Assembly (NCBI GenBank): GCA_004102785.1
Contig: SCEJ01000008.1
Coordinates: 1-64,000 of the forward strand
Direction: 5' to 3'
From: Muribaculaceae bacterium Isolate-013 (NCI)
Lineage (GTDB): Bacteria > Bacteroidota > Bacteroidia > Bacteroidales > Muribaculaceae
DNA: 64,000 nucleotides
A program made the position numbers and the translations under genes. Positions 56,182-64,000 of this stretch are shown here, in pieces. The notes beneath the pieces were generated by a model. That model saw nothing but the letters and a program-made list of their open reading frames with translations. It did not search any database and had not been told where the DNA came from. Positions within the stretch are counted from its first letter, which is position 1. Each line of letters opens with the position of its first letter.

Positions 56182-57000
56182 CTACTTAACCAGAGCGGCC
56201 GCGGCGGGGGTCATCAGGGGTGCCATCTCCGCGTAAGGGAGCGTGCACTCAGGCGCCCCGGCGGCATACGGGCCGATTTCGTAGGGGGTATAATAGAATG
56301 TCACGCCATCCTTGGTGAAAGCCGGCGGGAGTGTGGGCAGAGCGAAATCCTGGTCCCACGATTCACGGTAGGTCTTCCAGTCGGGCACCTCGAAATACTG
56401 CTTGCAGAGGGCTGTCTCCACAAGTTTCGAGAGTTTCTCCTTACCTTCGCTGCTGAAAATATTCCAGCCGAGGGTGGCTCCGGTGGCGGCATCGAAGGTC
56501 ACACCGCGAGATATACCCATGCCATGCGCGCCTCCGGTATATTCGTAGGTGAGCACACTGAAAGTCACATAACGCGGCGTCTGGTATTCGAGTTTGACCG
56601 AAAGAATCGATTCACCTCCGGCAGGGCCGAAACCGCCCTCCTCCTTAGCTACGGAAAGAGCCTGCTTTCCGGCTGTCTCCATGAGCCGGGAGCCATCGGA
56701 GAGATCGGTGCCGGCAGGGAGGCCGGCGGCATCGGCGATAAACGCCCTGACGGAGTCAACCAGCAGCTCCGGGCCAGAAACAGGATACTGCGCGGAATAA
56801 TCCACCGAGAACCTGGTGTTCTCGCTCATATCCCGGTCAAGCCATTCCTCCGACGACTTGAAGCCTACCGAATCAACAGCAAGAGCCGTGTCGGAGGCGC
56901 CGTCCGTGGCCGAGTCGCCCGACTTTGAGTTTTTTGAACATCCGGCCGCAAGCACAGCGGCGAGGGCCAGCGAAAGATAAAGAAATCCGGTCTTTTTCAT
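56182..57000 (-). CDS. DUF3298 (RsiV-like) lipoprotein
   Basis: 272 residues. Lipoprotein signal with cysteine after LAAG (MKKTGFLYLSLALAAVLAAGC). A low-complexity Ser/Asp/Ala stretch follows to about 45. Then comes a DUF4163/DUF3298-like domain pair (LSVKLEYQTPRYVTFSVLTYEYTGGAHGM split over the strand, GVTFDAATGATLGWNIF, FTKDGVTFYYTPYEIGPYAAG). This fold includes RsiV, which binds lysozyme, but here there is no anti-sigma part. Periplasmic or outer-membrane location; function unknown. Confidence 0.85.
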   Translation of the reverse strand: MKKTGFLYLSLALAAVLAAGCSKNSKSGDSATDGASDTALAVDSVGFKSSEEWLDRDMSENTRFSVDYSAQYPVSGPELLVDSVRAFIADAAGLPAGTDLSDGSRLMETAGKQALSVAKEEGGFGPAGGESILSVKLEYQTPRYVTFSVLTYEYTGGAHGMGISRGVTFDAATGATLGWNIFSSEGKEKLSKLVETALCKQYFEVPDWKTYRESWDQDFALPTLPPAFTKDGVTFYYTPYEIGPYAAGAPECTLPYAEMAPLMTPAAAALVK

Positions 57001-57039
57001 AGAGACATTATATACGGATGTGTGTGTGAAAGTCGGGAA

Positions 57040-57630
57040 TCAATGGCAGCCGCCGCAGCATCCGCCTTCGTGGTCATGGTCGCAGCCGCAGTCGTCGCCG
57101 CAGCCGCAGTCACCTTCGCCGTGGCCATGGCAGCCGCAGCCCTGGGCCGGATGCAGCTCGGCCTCGGTGGCATCGCGCACCTCGGTGATGCGTCCGTCGA
57201 AACGCACGCGCTTGCCGGCAAGAGGATGGTTGAAGTCCATCTTCACCTTAGTGTCAGTGACCTCTTTCACCAGGCCGTTGATACGGAAACCGTCGGCGGT
57301 CATCATCGGCACATACGCGCCCTCGCGTATCACCTCGCTGTCAAATTTGTCGTCAACGAAGAAAATCTCCTTGTCGAGCTCCACCACCTGGTCGGGGTCG
57401 TAGGGGCCGAAAGCCTCGTCGGCCGAAGCCTCCACGTTGAACGAATCACCTTTGGCCAGCCCCTCGATAGCCTTTTCAAGCGGCTCGATAACGCCGCGGG
57501 TCACACCGAAAACGATTTTTTCGGGGTCGCTGGCGTCACTCTGGTGCACAAGTTTTTCGGAGCCGTCGGCTTCCACGGCATAAAGGTCGTAGCCGAGCTC
57601 CACATATTTTCCGGGTTCGATTTTAGTCAT
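57040..57630 (-). CDS. slyD: SlyD-type FKBP peptidyl-prolyl isomerase with metal-binding tail
   Basis: 196 residues from ATG 57630 (MTKIEPGKYVELGYDLY); a TTG seven codons upstream is less likely. FKBP half-domains flank the insert-in-flap chaperone domain (about 70-130). The sequence has GVIEPLEKAIEGLAKGD and EAFGPYDPDQV, then HPLAGKRVRFDGRI. The last 37 residues hold 12 Cys and several His in CGC, HGH and CDHDH patterns, as in SlyD proteins that bind nickel or other metals. It would fold Pro-containing proteins and store or deliver metal in the cytoplasm. Confidence 0.92.
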   Translation of the reverse strand: MTKIEPGKYVELGYDLYAVEADGSEKLVHQSDASDPEKIVFGVTRGVIEPLEKAIEGLAKGDSFNVEASADEAFGPYDPDQVVELDKEIFFVDDKFDSEVIREGAYVPMMTADGFRINGLVKEVTDTKVKMDFNHPLAGKRVRFDGRITEVRDATEAELHPAQGCGCHGHGEGDCGCGDDCGCDHDHEGGCCGGCH

Positions 57631-57670
57631 AATATAATAGTGTTTATTCAATTCATTATCAATCAGCGGC

Positions 57671-59239
57671 TCACTTCACCGGCGGATAGTCGAGGGTGAA
57701 GTGGAGTCCGCGCGACTCACGGCGCTCGCGAGCCTGCCTCATGATGAGGTAGCCCACGTTTATCATGTTGCGCAACTCGCATATCTCGCGCGACGCCTTG
57801 GAGCATTTGAAAAGCTTTTCGGTCTCCTCATAAAGTATATCGAGGCGGTTCCATGCGCGGTCGAGGCGCAGATTGGAGCGTACAATTCCAACGTAGGCCC
57901 CCATTATTTGGTTCACCTCGCGGATGCTCTGGGTAATCAGCACCATCTCCTCGGGGTGCGATGTGCCCTCGTCGTTCCACTGCGGCACATCCTTACGCAG
58001 CTCGATGTGGCTGATGGCCTCGCGGGCATGGCGCGCCGCGGCGTCGGCATAGACCACCGCCTCGATAAGTGAGTTTGATGCCAGGCGGTTGCCGCCGTGC
58101 AGCCCCGTGCGCGAGCATTCGCCCACGGCGTAGAGGTGGCGTATCGACGACTCGCCGTTGGTATCCACGGCGATGCCGCCGCACAGGTAGTGGGCTGCCG
58201 GCGCCACCGGTATGTAGTCTTTCGTTATGTCGATGCCCAGCGAAAGGCATTTGCGGTAGATGTTGGGGAAGTGGCGGCGGGTCTCCTCGGGGTCCTTGTG
58301 GGTGACGTCGAGAAACACATGGTCGTCGCCATAGGCTTTCATCTCCGAGTCGATGGCGCGGGCCACCACATCGCGCGGCGCCAACTCCATGCGCCGGTCA
58401 TATTTCCCCATGAAGCGCTCGCCGCGGAGGTTGCGTAGCAGGGCGCCGTAGCCGCGCATGGCCTCGGTGATGAGGAAAGAGGGGCGGTCGCCGGGGTGGA
58501 ATAGCGCCGTGGGGTGGAACTGGATGAATTCCATATCCTTCACCGTGCCCTTGGCGCGGTAGACCATCGCAATGCCGTCTCCGGTGGCCACCAGCGGGTT
58601 GGTGGTGGTCTGGTAAACGGCTCCGGCGCCGCCGGTGGCCATAAGGGTCACGCGCGAGAGGAAGGTATCGACCCCTCCCCCTGGGGTGAGGATATATGCC
58701 CCGTAGCAGGTGATGTCGGGGGTGCGGCGGGTCACAATCTTGCCGAGATGGTGCTGGGTGATGATTTCGATGGCGAAATGATGCTCGAACACATCTATAT
58801 CCTTATGGGCGCGCACGGCGCGGATGAGGCTTTCCTGTATCTCGAATCCGGTGTTGTCGGCATGGTGCAGGATGCGGAACTCCGAATGCCCCCCCTCGCG
58901 ATGGAGGTCAAACGAGCCGTCGGCATTGCGGTCGAAGTTCACACCCCACTCCACAAGCTGGCTGATCTGCCCGGGGGCTTCGGTGACCACTTTCCGCACC
59001 GCCTCGGGGTCGGAGAGGAAGTCGCCGGCCACCATGGTGTCATGTATATGTTTGTCGAAGTCGTCGACCTCGAGGTTGGTGACTGAGGCCACGCCACCCT
59101 GGGCCAGGGCTGTGTTGGCCTCGTCGAGGGTAGTCTTGCACACCAGGGCCACGCGTGCCCCGCCGCCGGCCACCTTCAGGGCGAAGCTCATGCCGGCGAT
59201 GCCGCTACCTATCACGAGATAATCATATTCTCTTACCAT
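57671..59239 (-). CDS. nadB: L-aspartate oxidase
   Basis: 522 residues from ATG 59239 (MVREYDYLVIGSGIAGMSFAL); an in-frame GTG lies six codons upstream. It oxidises L-aspartate to iminoaspartate with FAD, the first step of NAD synthesis; in anaerobes fumarate is the acceptor. FAD motif VIGSGIAGMSFAL; family blocks ALAQGGVASVTN, HREGGHSEFRILHHAD, EFIQFHPTALFHPG and GECSRTGLHGGNRLASNSLIEAVV. nadA and nadC are not adjacent. Confidence 0.95.
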   Translation of the reverse strand: MVREYDYLVIGSGIAGMSFALKVAGGGARVALVCKTTLDEANTALAQGGVASVTNLEVDDFDKHIHDTMVAGDFLSDPEAVRKVVTEAPGQISQLVEWGVNFDRNADGSFDLHREGGHSEFRILHHADNTGFEIQESLIRAVRAHKDIDVFEHHFAIEIITQHHLGKIVTRRTPDITCYGAYILTPGGGVDTFLSRVTLMATGGAGAVYQTTTNPLVATGDGIAMVYRAKGTVKDMEFIQFHPTALFHPGDRPSFLITEAMRGYGALLRNLRGERFMGKYDRRMELAPRDVVARAIDSEMKAYGDDHVFLDVTHKDPEETRRHFPNIYRKCLSLGIDITKDYIPVAPAAHYLCGGIAVDTNGESSIRHLYAVGECSRTGLHGGNRLASNSLIEAVVYADAAARHAREAISHIELRKDVPQWNDEGTSHPEEMVLITQSIREVNQIMGAYVGIVRSNLRLDRAWNRLDILYEETEKLFKCSKASREICELRNMINVGYLIMRQARERRESRGLHFTLDYPPVK

Positions 59240-59280
59240 ACGGATAATTTTATGCACTCTCTCATGCGGGAGTAGAATGC

Positions 59281-59313
59281 AAATTTAACACAAATGGCTG
59301 TATCCTCCAAAAA
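59281..59313 (-). promoter_or_regulatory. Promoter of nadB
   Basis: TTTG at 59313-59310, 21 bases, then TAAATTTG at 59288-59281 on the minus strand. It starts where the upstream gene's terminator ends. Confidence 0.8.
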
Positions 59314-59347
59314 AATATGCCGTCCCGACAAGGGGACGGCATATTTT
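59307..59347 (-). terminator. Terminator of the starch-binding protein gene
   Basis: AAATATGCCGTCCC (59314-59327) pairs perfectly with GGGACGGCATATTT (59334-59347) around a six-base loop. On the minus strand it is followed by more T. Confidence 0.92.
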
Positions 59348-59370
59348 ATATGCGGTAATCGCGTGGATTA

Positions 59371-60231
59371 TCAGCGAACGAATTCCTTGGCAGCCTTGTC
59401 GCCGCGAACAACGATGTAAAGACCGTTGGCAGCGTTGTCAACGCGTACACCCTGGAGGTTGTAGTAAACGGGGGCAACGTTGCTGTCAGCCTCAACGCCG
59501 GAGATGGCAGAATTGTCGGCAGCGAATACTACGGTACCGGTCTCGCCGTTGTAGGGGAGGTTGATGGTAACGGCATATTTGCCTTCGGGAACAGCATAGG
59601 TCTGGCCGCCCTTGCGGAGTTCGAGAGCGTCGTTGGAGGGACCGGCAATGTCAACATTCTCCTGACCTTCCATGGTGCCGCCGTAGTTAACGGCACCGGC
59701 TTTGAACACGAGGTAAGCGGTTTCAACGGTTACGTCAAGAACACCGGTGAACTGAGTCTTGTCGGCGTTGGGGGTAAGGGGATAGGCAGTGGTATTGGGA
59801 TCCCATGCAACACCGTCGATATTGCCTACCATGTAGATGGTCTCGTACTCGTTGGCCTGGGCCTCACCGGTAACCAGAAGATAGCCTTCAACGGTGTTGA
59901 TGGTGATAACAGCGTTCTCCACAGAGCCGTCCATCATGAAGTTACCGCCACCGGGCACATAGTAGTAGTCTTCATTGGCAACCACATCGTCGCCGTTGGA
60001 GCCGATCTTGTTTTCCCAGTCGGGGGTACCTACCTCGCCCTGGAAGATGGTGAATTCACCTTCAAATGTTTCATTAAGAGCAAGTTCAAACACACCATCA
60101 CCCTTGTCGGTGAACTGATATTCAGCGGCAGCGTGGTTCCAGCCCTGGAAAGCGCCGGAGATAAACCAGTTTTCAGCGTTTGCGCTCATAGCCATCAGAG
60201 CAACGCCAACAGCAAGTAAAAATTTCTTCAT
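59371..60231 (-). CDS. Secreted SusE/SusF-like starch-binding protein with sorting domain
   Basis: 286 residues. Signal peptide MKKFLLAVGVALMAMSANA. Residues 21-115 and 120-230 look like two starch-binding beta-sandwiches (ENWFISGAFQGWNHAAAEY; ETIYMVGNIDGVAWDPN), the pattern seen in SusE/SusF. The end, APVYYNLQGVRVDNAANGLY then IVVRGDK, is the compact C-terminal sorting domain. It has no lipobox, unlike true SusE/F, so it is probably exported by another route. It precedes, on the same transcript direction, the terminator at 59347, and follows the amylase gene by 72 bases. Confidence 0.78.
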   Translation of the reverse strand: MKKFLLAVGVALMAMSANAENWFISGAFQGWNHAAAEYQFTDKGDGVFELALNETFEGEFTIFQGEVGTPDWENKIGSNGDDVVANEDYYYVPGGGNFMMDGSVENAVITINTVEGYLLVTGEAQANEYETIYMVGNIDGVAWDPNTTAYPLTPNADKTQFTGVLDVTVETAYLVFKAGAVNYGGTMEGQENVDIAGPSNDALELRKGGQTYAVPEGKYAVTINLPYNGETGTVVFAADNSAISGVEADSNVAPVYYNLQGVRVDNAANGLYIVVRGDKAAKEFVR

Positions 60232-60303
60232 AACAGAAGTTTAGTTAATTAGGTTTATAATAAAGTTAGTTGTTTTCTGCGAACAGTCAATGTATGCACT
60301 CCA

Positions 60304-62388
60304 TCAATGTATGTACACCTTTTCCACCTTCGAGCCTTTCACGCGGATATAGGCTCCGGAGCCGGGATTTGCCACGGGCACACCCTGGAGGTTGTAGTAA
60401 ACCACCGGAGCGTCTGCATCGGCGTCCATCTCCACCTCGCCGATAGCAGCGGCATCGGTGAGCACCAGTTCCATACGGTCGAGGTCAACGGTCATCTTGT
60501 AGATGCCTGCATCGGTTTTCCAGGCGTAAGCCGAGCCGGCGTTGCCCCCGGAGAAGATTTTCACCCATGCGGGAGCTGCGGTCGACACCGCCTCATCCTT
60601 GCTCATGGCGCCGAAACGGTCGGCACCGTTCACGGTATCCCAGTCGGAGGCTGTGGAGGCAAGCTTCGACACGAATGAGAAGAAAGCCTTTCCGGTGGAT
60701 TTGTCGGCCACAAGCTCGACTTCGTCGGCGGTATAAGTGTGGCCCGAACGTTTGAGGCGCACACCTACGTTTGTTTTCCATGAGCCGGCCGCGAGTGTAC
60801 CCATTGCATACATATATGGAGGATAGGTTGCGATACCCTCGTCCTCATAAAATCCGAGGCAGCCTGCTGCGGAGTAGACATTCTCCGGCTCGGCGAAGAA
60901 TTCATCGGTCTTGGTGTCATCGCCATTGCCGTCGTTGAAGAGCACGTGGGTGGTTCCGGCGGGGAGTGTATATTCCCAGATTGTGGTCTTTCTGTGGGTC
61001 ATGGCCACACCGGGATATTCCGACGAGGTGCCGCCCCAGTAGTGGATATGGGGAGTCTCCCAGCGGGAGTCGGAATTGTCGAAGTAAACGGTGAACGCCT
61101 CCTTGGGAGCCTCGAGGCCGGAGAGGTCTACGGCGGTCTTTGTCCAGACGGTATAGCCGTTGCCCCGGGTCACGATATCGGATTCGGTGTAGCCTGCCGG
61201 GGTCGACGAGGGGGTGCCGATGGCCACCACGAGCTCACCCTTTGAGCCGGTGACGCGGGCCATATAGACATCTTTATTTGTCTCGAGCACCTCTACCGCC
61301 GACATATTGTTGACACCTACGGCGTTGCGCACGCGGATAAGGCGCTTAATCTGGAGCGTGTACTGCTTCCAGTGAGGGAGGAACACGCAGGGAGTGCCGG
61401 GGGAGCAGAGTATGTAGGCGTTGGCGGCGATTACGTTTCCGTTGAATTTGGAGCCGTCGCGGTAGGTGTCGTGGTTGTCGACAAAAGTCACCGAATACCG
61501 GCGGTACTCCGGCTTGCTTAGCAGACCGGCAGGCTGACCCGACTGCACCAGGTACACCATGTTATTGTTGGCGAAGGCCGAGTTGATGCGATATTTCACC
61601 GGGAAGTCGAAAGCGGCCGACTGTTTGCCGGTCTTGTCAATCCATGCCGTAACGGCCGAGATGCTTCCGTCCCAGTATTCGCCTACGGAGTAGGTGGGAC
61701 GGGAGTATTCGTTGTAGATTTTGGTGTATTCGCCACCGTAGCCCTTCACCATGTCGTAGCGGAAGCCTGCATAGCCGAGGTCCTCGAGGAGGAACTTACA
61801 GTAGTTCTTGACGTTATCCTGCACGTTGGCATTGGTATGGTCAAGGTCGCGGCAGCCGTCGAAGTTGTCGCCGGTATCCTTTGCTCCGGTGGGCTTGGGC
61901 TGCCCTGGCTGGTTTGCCATCTCGTCGTTGGAGCAGATGCCGTCGAGGCCGATGCTCCACTTGCGGCCGTTCCATTCCTCTTCGGGGAAATCATACCAGC
62001 CTGTGACACCGTTGCGGTGGTTCACCACCACGTCAGCGATGATGCCTGTGCCTTTTTCTTTATATGTTGCGATCATCGAACGCAGCTCCTCTTCCGAGCC
62101 GAAAGCCGATTTATGGTTTGTGAACCAATACTGCGGCATATAGCCCATATTGCGTGTGCTGCCGCACCAGGCAGAATTCGGAATCCATATCAGACGGAAG
62201 TATTCGCCGATTTCATCGGCCTGGCTTTCAAGGTTTGTCCACTTCGTATCGTCATAGGAATCCCAGAAGAAACCCTGGAGCATTACGCCCTCGTAGTTTT
62301 CGGGCCATGCGTAATTCCGGGCATACGAAGTTCCTGCGCCGAGAGAGGCGGCACACAGAGCGAGAGTAGCCTTGCTAAGGAGGTTCAT
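60304..62388 (-). CDS. Secreted alpha-amylase (GH13) with starch-binding region and sorting domain
   Basis: 694 residues. Signal peptide MNLLSKATLALCAASLGAGTSYA. GH13 barrel at about 30-390 with GIIADVVVNHR, catalytic Asp 212 (AGFRYDMVKGY), Glu 237 (SVGEYWDG) and Asp 307 (FVDNHDT). After a beta domain comes a CBM26-like starch-binding part (TVYFDNSDSRWETPHIHYWG) and a second beta unit. The end, VVYYNLQGVPVANPGSGAYI, is the compact sorting domain. It should cut alpha-1,4 glucans at the surface or outside the cell. -7-like TAATTTTG is at 62512-62505. Confidence 0.92.
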   Translation of the reverse strand: MNLLSKATLALCAASLGAGTSYARNYAWPENYEGVMLQGFFWDSYDDTKWTNLESQADEIGEYFRLIWIPNSAWCGSTRNMGYMPQYWFTNHKSAFGSEEELRSMIATYKEKGTGIIADVVVNHRNGVTGWYDFPEEEWNGRKWSIGLDGICSNDEMANQPGQPKPTGAKDTGDNFDGCRDLDHTNANVQDNVKNYCKFLLEDLGYAGFRYDMVKGYGGEYTKIYNEYSRPTYSVGEYWDGSISAVTAWIDKTGKQSAAFDFPVKYRINSAFANNNMVYLVQSGQPAGLLSKPEYRRYSVTFVDNHDTYRDGSKFNGNVIAANAYILCSPGTPCVFLPHWKQYTLQIKRLIRVRNAVGVNNMSAVEVLETNKDVYMARVTGSKGELVVAIGTPSSTPAGYTESDIVTRGNGYTVWTKTAVDLSGLEAPKEAFTVYFDNSDSRWETPHIHYWGGTSSEYPGVAMTHRKTTIWEYTLPAGTTHVLFNDGNGDDTKTDEFFAEPENVYSAAGCLGFYEDEGIATYPPYMYAMGTLAAGSWKTNVGVRLKRSGHTYTADEVELVADKSTGKAFFSFVSKLASTASDWDTVNGADRFGAMSKDEAVSTAAPAWVKIFSGGNAGSAYAWKTDAGIYKMTVDLDRMELVLTDAAAIGEVEMDADADAPVVYYNLQGVPVANPGSGAYIRVKGSKVEKVYIH

Positions 62389-62708
62389 GGTAAAGTATAA
62401 ATGTAAAAGTAAGATACGGTAAAAGATATTCAGGCTGCGGACGCCCCGGGCAAACTTGAAAGTGACACTACGGATAGCGGGGATGCCATTAGCCTATTCG
62501 GACGCAAAATTATTGCAAAAAAATGGGAACAGACACAAAATTACAGTTAAAAAACATTAACAGCAAGAACTTTATTCCGTTAATCAGTCCGCCCGTACCT
62601 TCCGCATCATCATCCGCGCACCGCTCCAATGCACACAGGGGCGCGGAAACCTTCACGGCCTCCACGCCCCTGTGGGGGTATTGAGTTTTGTAATATGTGT
62701 GTCGCAGA
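62389..62708. other. Intergenic region with amylase promoter and upstream hairpin
   Basis: It has the minus-strand -7 box TAATTTTG (62512-62505; nearest TTTG 23 bases up, slightly long) and a hairpin CACAGGGGCG/CGCCCCTGTG (62634-62643 with 62665-62674) that may end the secreted-protein gene at 62709. No reading frame of note. Confidence 0.6.
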
Positions 62709-64000
62709 TTAACGGAAGAGCATCTTGGTCACCTCAGTGCCGCGGCGCACCAGGTACACCTGGCCGGGCTGCGGCTGAGCCACGCGGATGCCCTGGAGGT
62801 TGAAGAACTCGGCGCCGGAAAGGTCGGTGTCGGCCTCTACTCCGCTGATTGAGGTCATCACCTCGATTTCCTCACCTGAGTCAGGGGTGGCGCGCATGGT
62901 GAGAGTCTTGATGTTGTTCTCGGTAGCGTCAGCGCGGGCGCGGACATCGGCCGAGGCGCCGCTCATCACGATAAACGGATAGTGGTATGCCACCGAGCCG
63001 TCAAGGCCGGGGATATATTTCCAGTCGGCATCGGAGCTGGAGGCGGTTTTCTCAACAGCCGAGAAGTAGTCGATGTAGACAGGCAGCGTGCTGGTGCGGC
63101 AGGCCATGCGCGCCCAGTTGTGGGCGGCATTGTTGTATTCGCCGTCGGTGAACGGAGTGTATCCGTCGAAGAACGAATAGAAGTCGGCGCCACCGATCTT
63201 ATCGCTGGCATAGGCCACGATACCGCCGTTGGCGGCCTTGTTGGCTGAGTTGCCGAAATCATTCTTGAACTCGGCCTCGCGTGCCACGTCGGCATGGAGG
63301 TGGAAACCGGGGCGCACTACCATCGTCTGGGTGGAAAGGTTGGTGAAATTCACTTTGGCCTGCAGCTCATGCACGTAGTAGCGCTTGCCGTCGGTGCCGT
63401 TCTGCTCGTTGGTGGTTGCGCGCGCTGTGACACTGAATTTCGGAGCCTGGAGGTCGAGAGCGGCCTCACCCTTGGCGGAGCCCATGGCAGCGGGCTGCAT
63501 GGAGCGGGTCTCGGCATCGTCCTTGCGCGAATAGGTAACGTCGGCCGAGGCGAATACCGGCACTGCCGCATCTTCGGCCAGAGTGAAGTATTGCTTGCCG
63601 TCGGCCTCGATTTCAAGAGCCGTAGCCATAGCGGTCACATCGATACCCTTCTGCGAGGCGATGGCATCGAAACCGTCAACGGCGGGAAGAGCGCCACGCT
63701 CCATTTCGGCGGCGGCTCCGGCATATGCCAGATTGAAGTTGGCCTTCACCTTGTCGGTCACGGCGGGTCCGTCAACGGCGAACTCAGCGTCAAGGCGGTT
63801 TGCCTGGGTGTAGTGCACCGGAGCCACGAGCGCGCCGCCATTGTGTGCACCCATAGGCATGGCGGCCTCGGGGGTGAACTTGCCGGCAAAGATCTGCTCG
63901 GCGGCATCGGGTTCATCGCCTCCGTTGTCGGTCACAACATTCGAGCCTTTGTATTCAACCTCCATTCCGGGGATGTACATCGGAGCCACAACCTCGGCCA
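62709..64000 (-). CDS. Secreted protein of unknown function, N-terminus outside window
   Basis: At least 430 residues, open to the window edge; the GTG at 63989 is only a possible start, and the frame continues upstream. No family recognised. It is Ala- and Asp-rich, with beta-type segments (YYVHELQAKVNFTNLSTQT, MVVRPGFHLHADV). The end, AEFFNLQGIRVAQPQPGQVY and a short basic tail (MLFR), is the compact sorting domain. Likely a surface protein; it sits upstream of the amylase gene on the same strand. Confidence 0.7.
   Translation of the reverse strand, partial: AEVVAPMYIPGMEVEYKGSNVVTDNGGDEPDAAEQIFAGKFTPEAAMPMGAHNGGALVAPVHYTQANRLDAEFAVDGPAVTDKVKANFNLAYAGAAAEMERGALPAVDGFDAIASQKGIDVTAMATALEIEADGKQYFTLAEDAAVPVFASADVTYSRKDDAETRSMQPAAMGSAKGEAALDLQAPKFSVTARATTNEQNGTDGKRYYVHELQAKVNFTNLSTQTMVVRPGFHLHADVAREAEFKNDFGNSANKAANGGIVAYASDKIGGADFYSFFDGYTPFTDGEYNNAAHNWARMACRTSTLPVYIDYFSAVEKTASSSDADWKYIPGLDGSVAYHYPFIVMSGASADVRARADATENNIKTLTMRATPDSGEEIEVMTSISGVEADTDLSGAEFFNLQGIRVAQPQPGQVYLVRRGTEVTKMLFR

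Overview
The window is a stretch of chromosome from a member of the Bacteroidales, most like the Muribaculaceae (S24-7) group. The pointers are the Bacteroidetes-type promoters (TTTG, about 20 bases, TAnnTTTG), the lack of strong Shine-Dalgarno sites, a fused SecDF, a frdCAB-type fumarate reductase, MeaB, an animal-type glutaminyl cyclase, and several secreted proteins that end in short C-terminal sorting domains of the form YYNLQGxRV...G.YI. Coding sequence is GC-rich and dense, and intergenic regions are AT-rich. I assign family and lineage from recognised proteins, not from a marker-gene search.

Layout. 1-631 (minus): the 5' part of a group IIC-type intron with the start of its reverse transcriptase, sitting directly behind the terminator hairpin of prfB. 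682-1804: prfB with its programmed +1 frameshift. 1962-8041 (plus): an LtaS-like phosphoglycerol transferase, a PAP2 phosphatase, asd, and a CPA2 antiporter, separated by degenerate GGTTAGA-type repeats. 8231-12063: fumarate reductase/succinate dehydrogenase frdCAB, whose cytochrome subunit carries a striking tail with 17 cysteines. 12339-16329: three secreted proteins. 16706-23112: SecDF, a branching enzyme, a TIGR02757 protein and a SemiSWEET. 23716: tRNA-Lys(CTT). 24082: a sugar-phosphate transferase. 24860-40215: a complete-looking dcw cluster, rsmH-ftsL-ftsI-murE-mraY-murD-ftsW-murG-murC-ftsQ-ftsA-ftsZ, without mraZ, murF or ddl.

40382-45050 (minus): an iron-type alcohol dehydrogenase and an SDR as a pair, then a BspA-like leucine-rich-repeat surface protein preceded by a 350-base leader that contains a strong folded element and a terminator-like T tract. 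45529-49531 (plus): glutaminyl cyclase, SufE, a POT peptide transporter and a WYL regulator. 49639-59239 (minus): a TerB-like/UPF0114 membrane protein, MeaB, a Sel1-repeat protein, DNA polymerase I (with its proofreading carboxylates apparently missing), a DUF3298 lipoprotein, a SlyD-type FKBP and NadB. 59371-64000 (minus): a SusE/F-like starch-binding protein, a secreted alpha-amylase and a truncated secreted protein of unknown function.

How it fits together: frdCAB and MeaB fit the succinate/propionate fermentation of Bacteroidales. Asd and the meso-diaminopimelate-type MurE supply and use the peptidoglycan precursor. SecDF, glutaminyl cyclase and the C-terminal sorting domains all bear on protein export. 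The points most worth following up are the Cys-rich FrdC tail, the modular intergenic repeat with a conserved GTAGCCATCCGGCA core, the leader RNA upstream of the leucine-rich-repeat gene, two overlapping perfect palindromes that could switch pairing, and the PolA proofreading loss. No CRISPR array, prophage or rRNA was seen.
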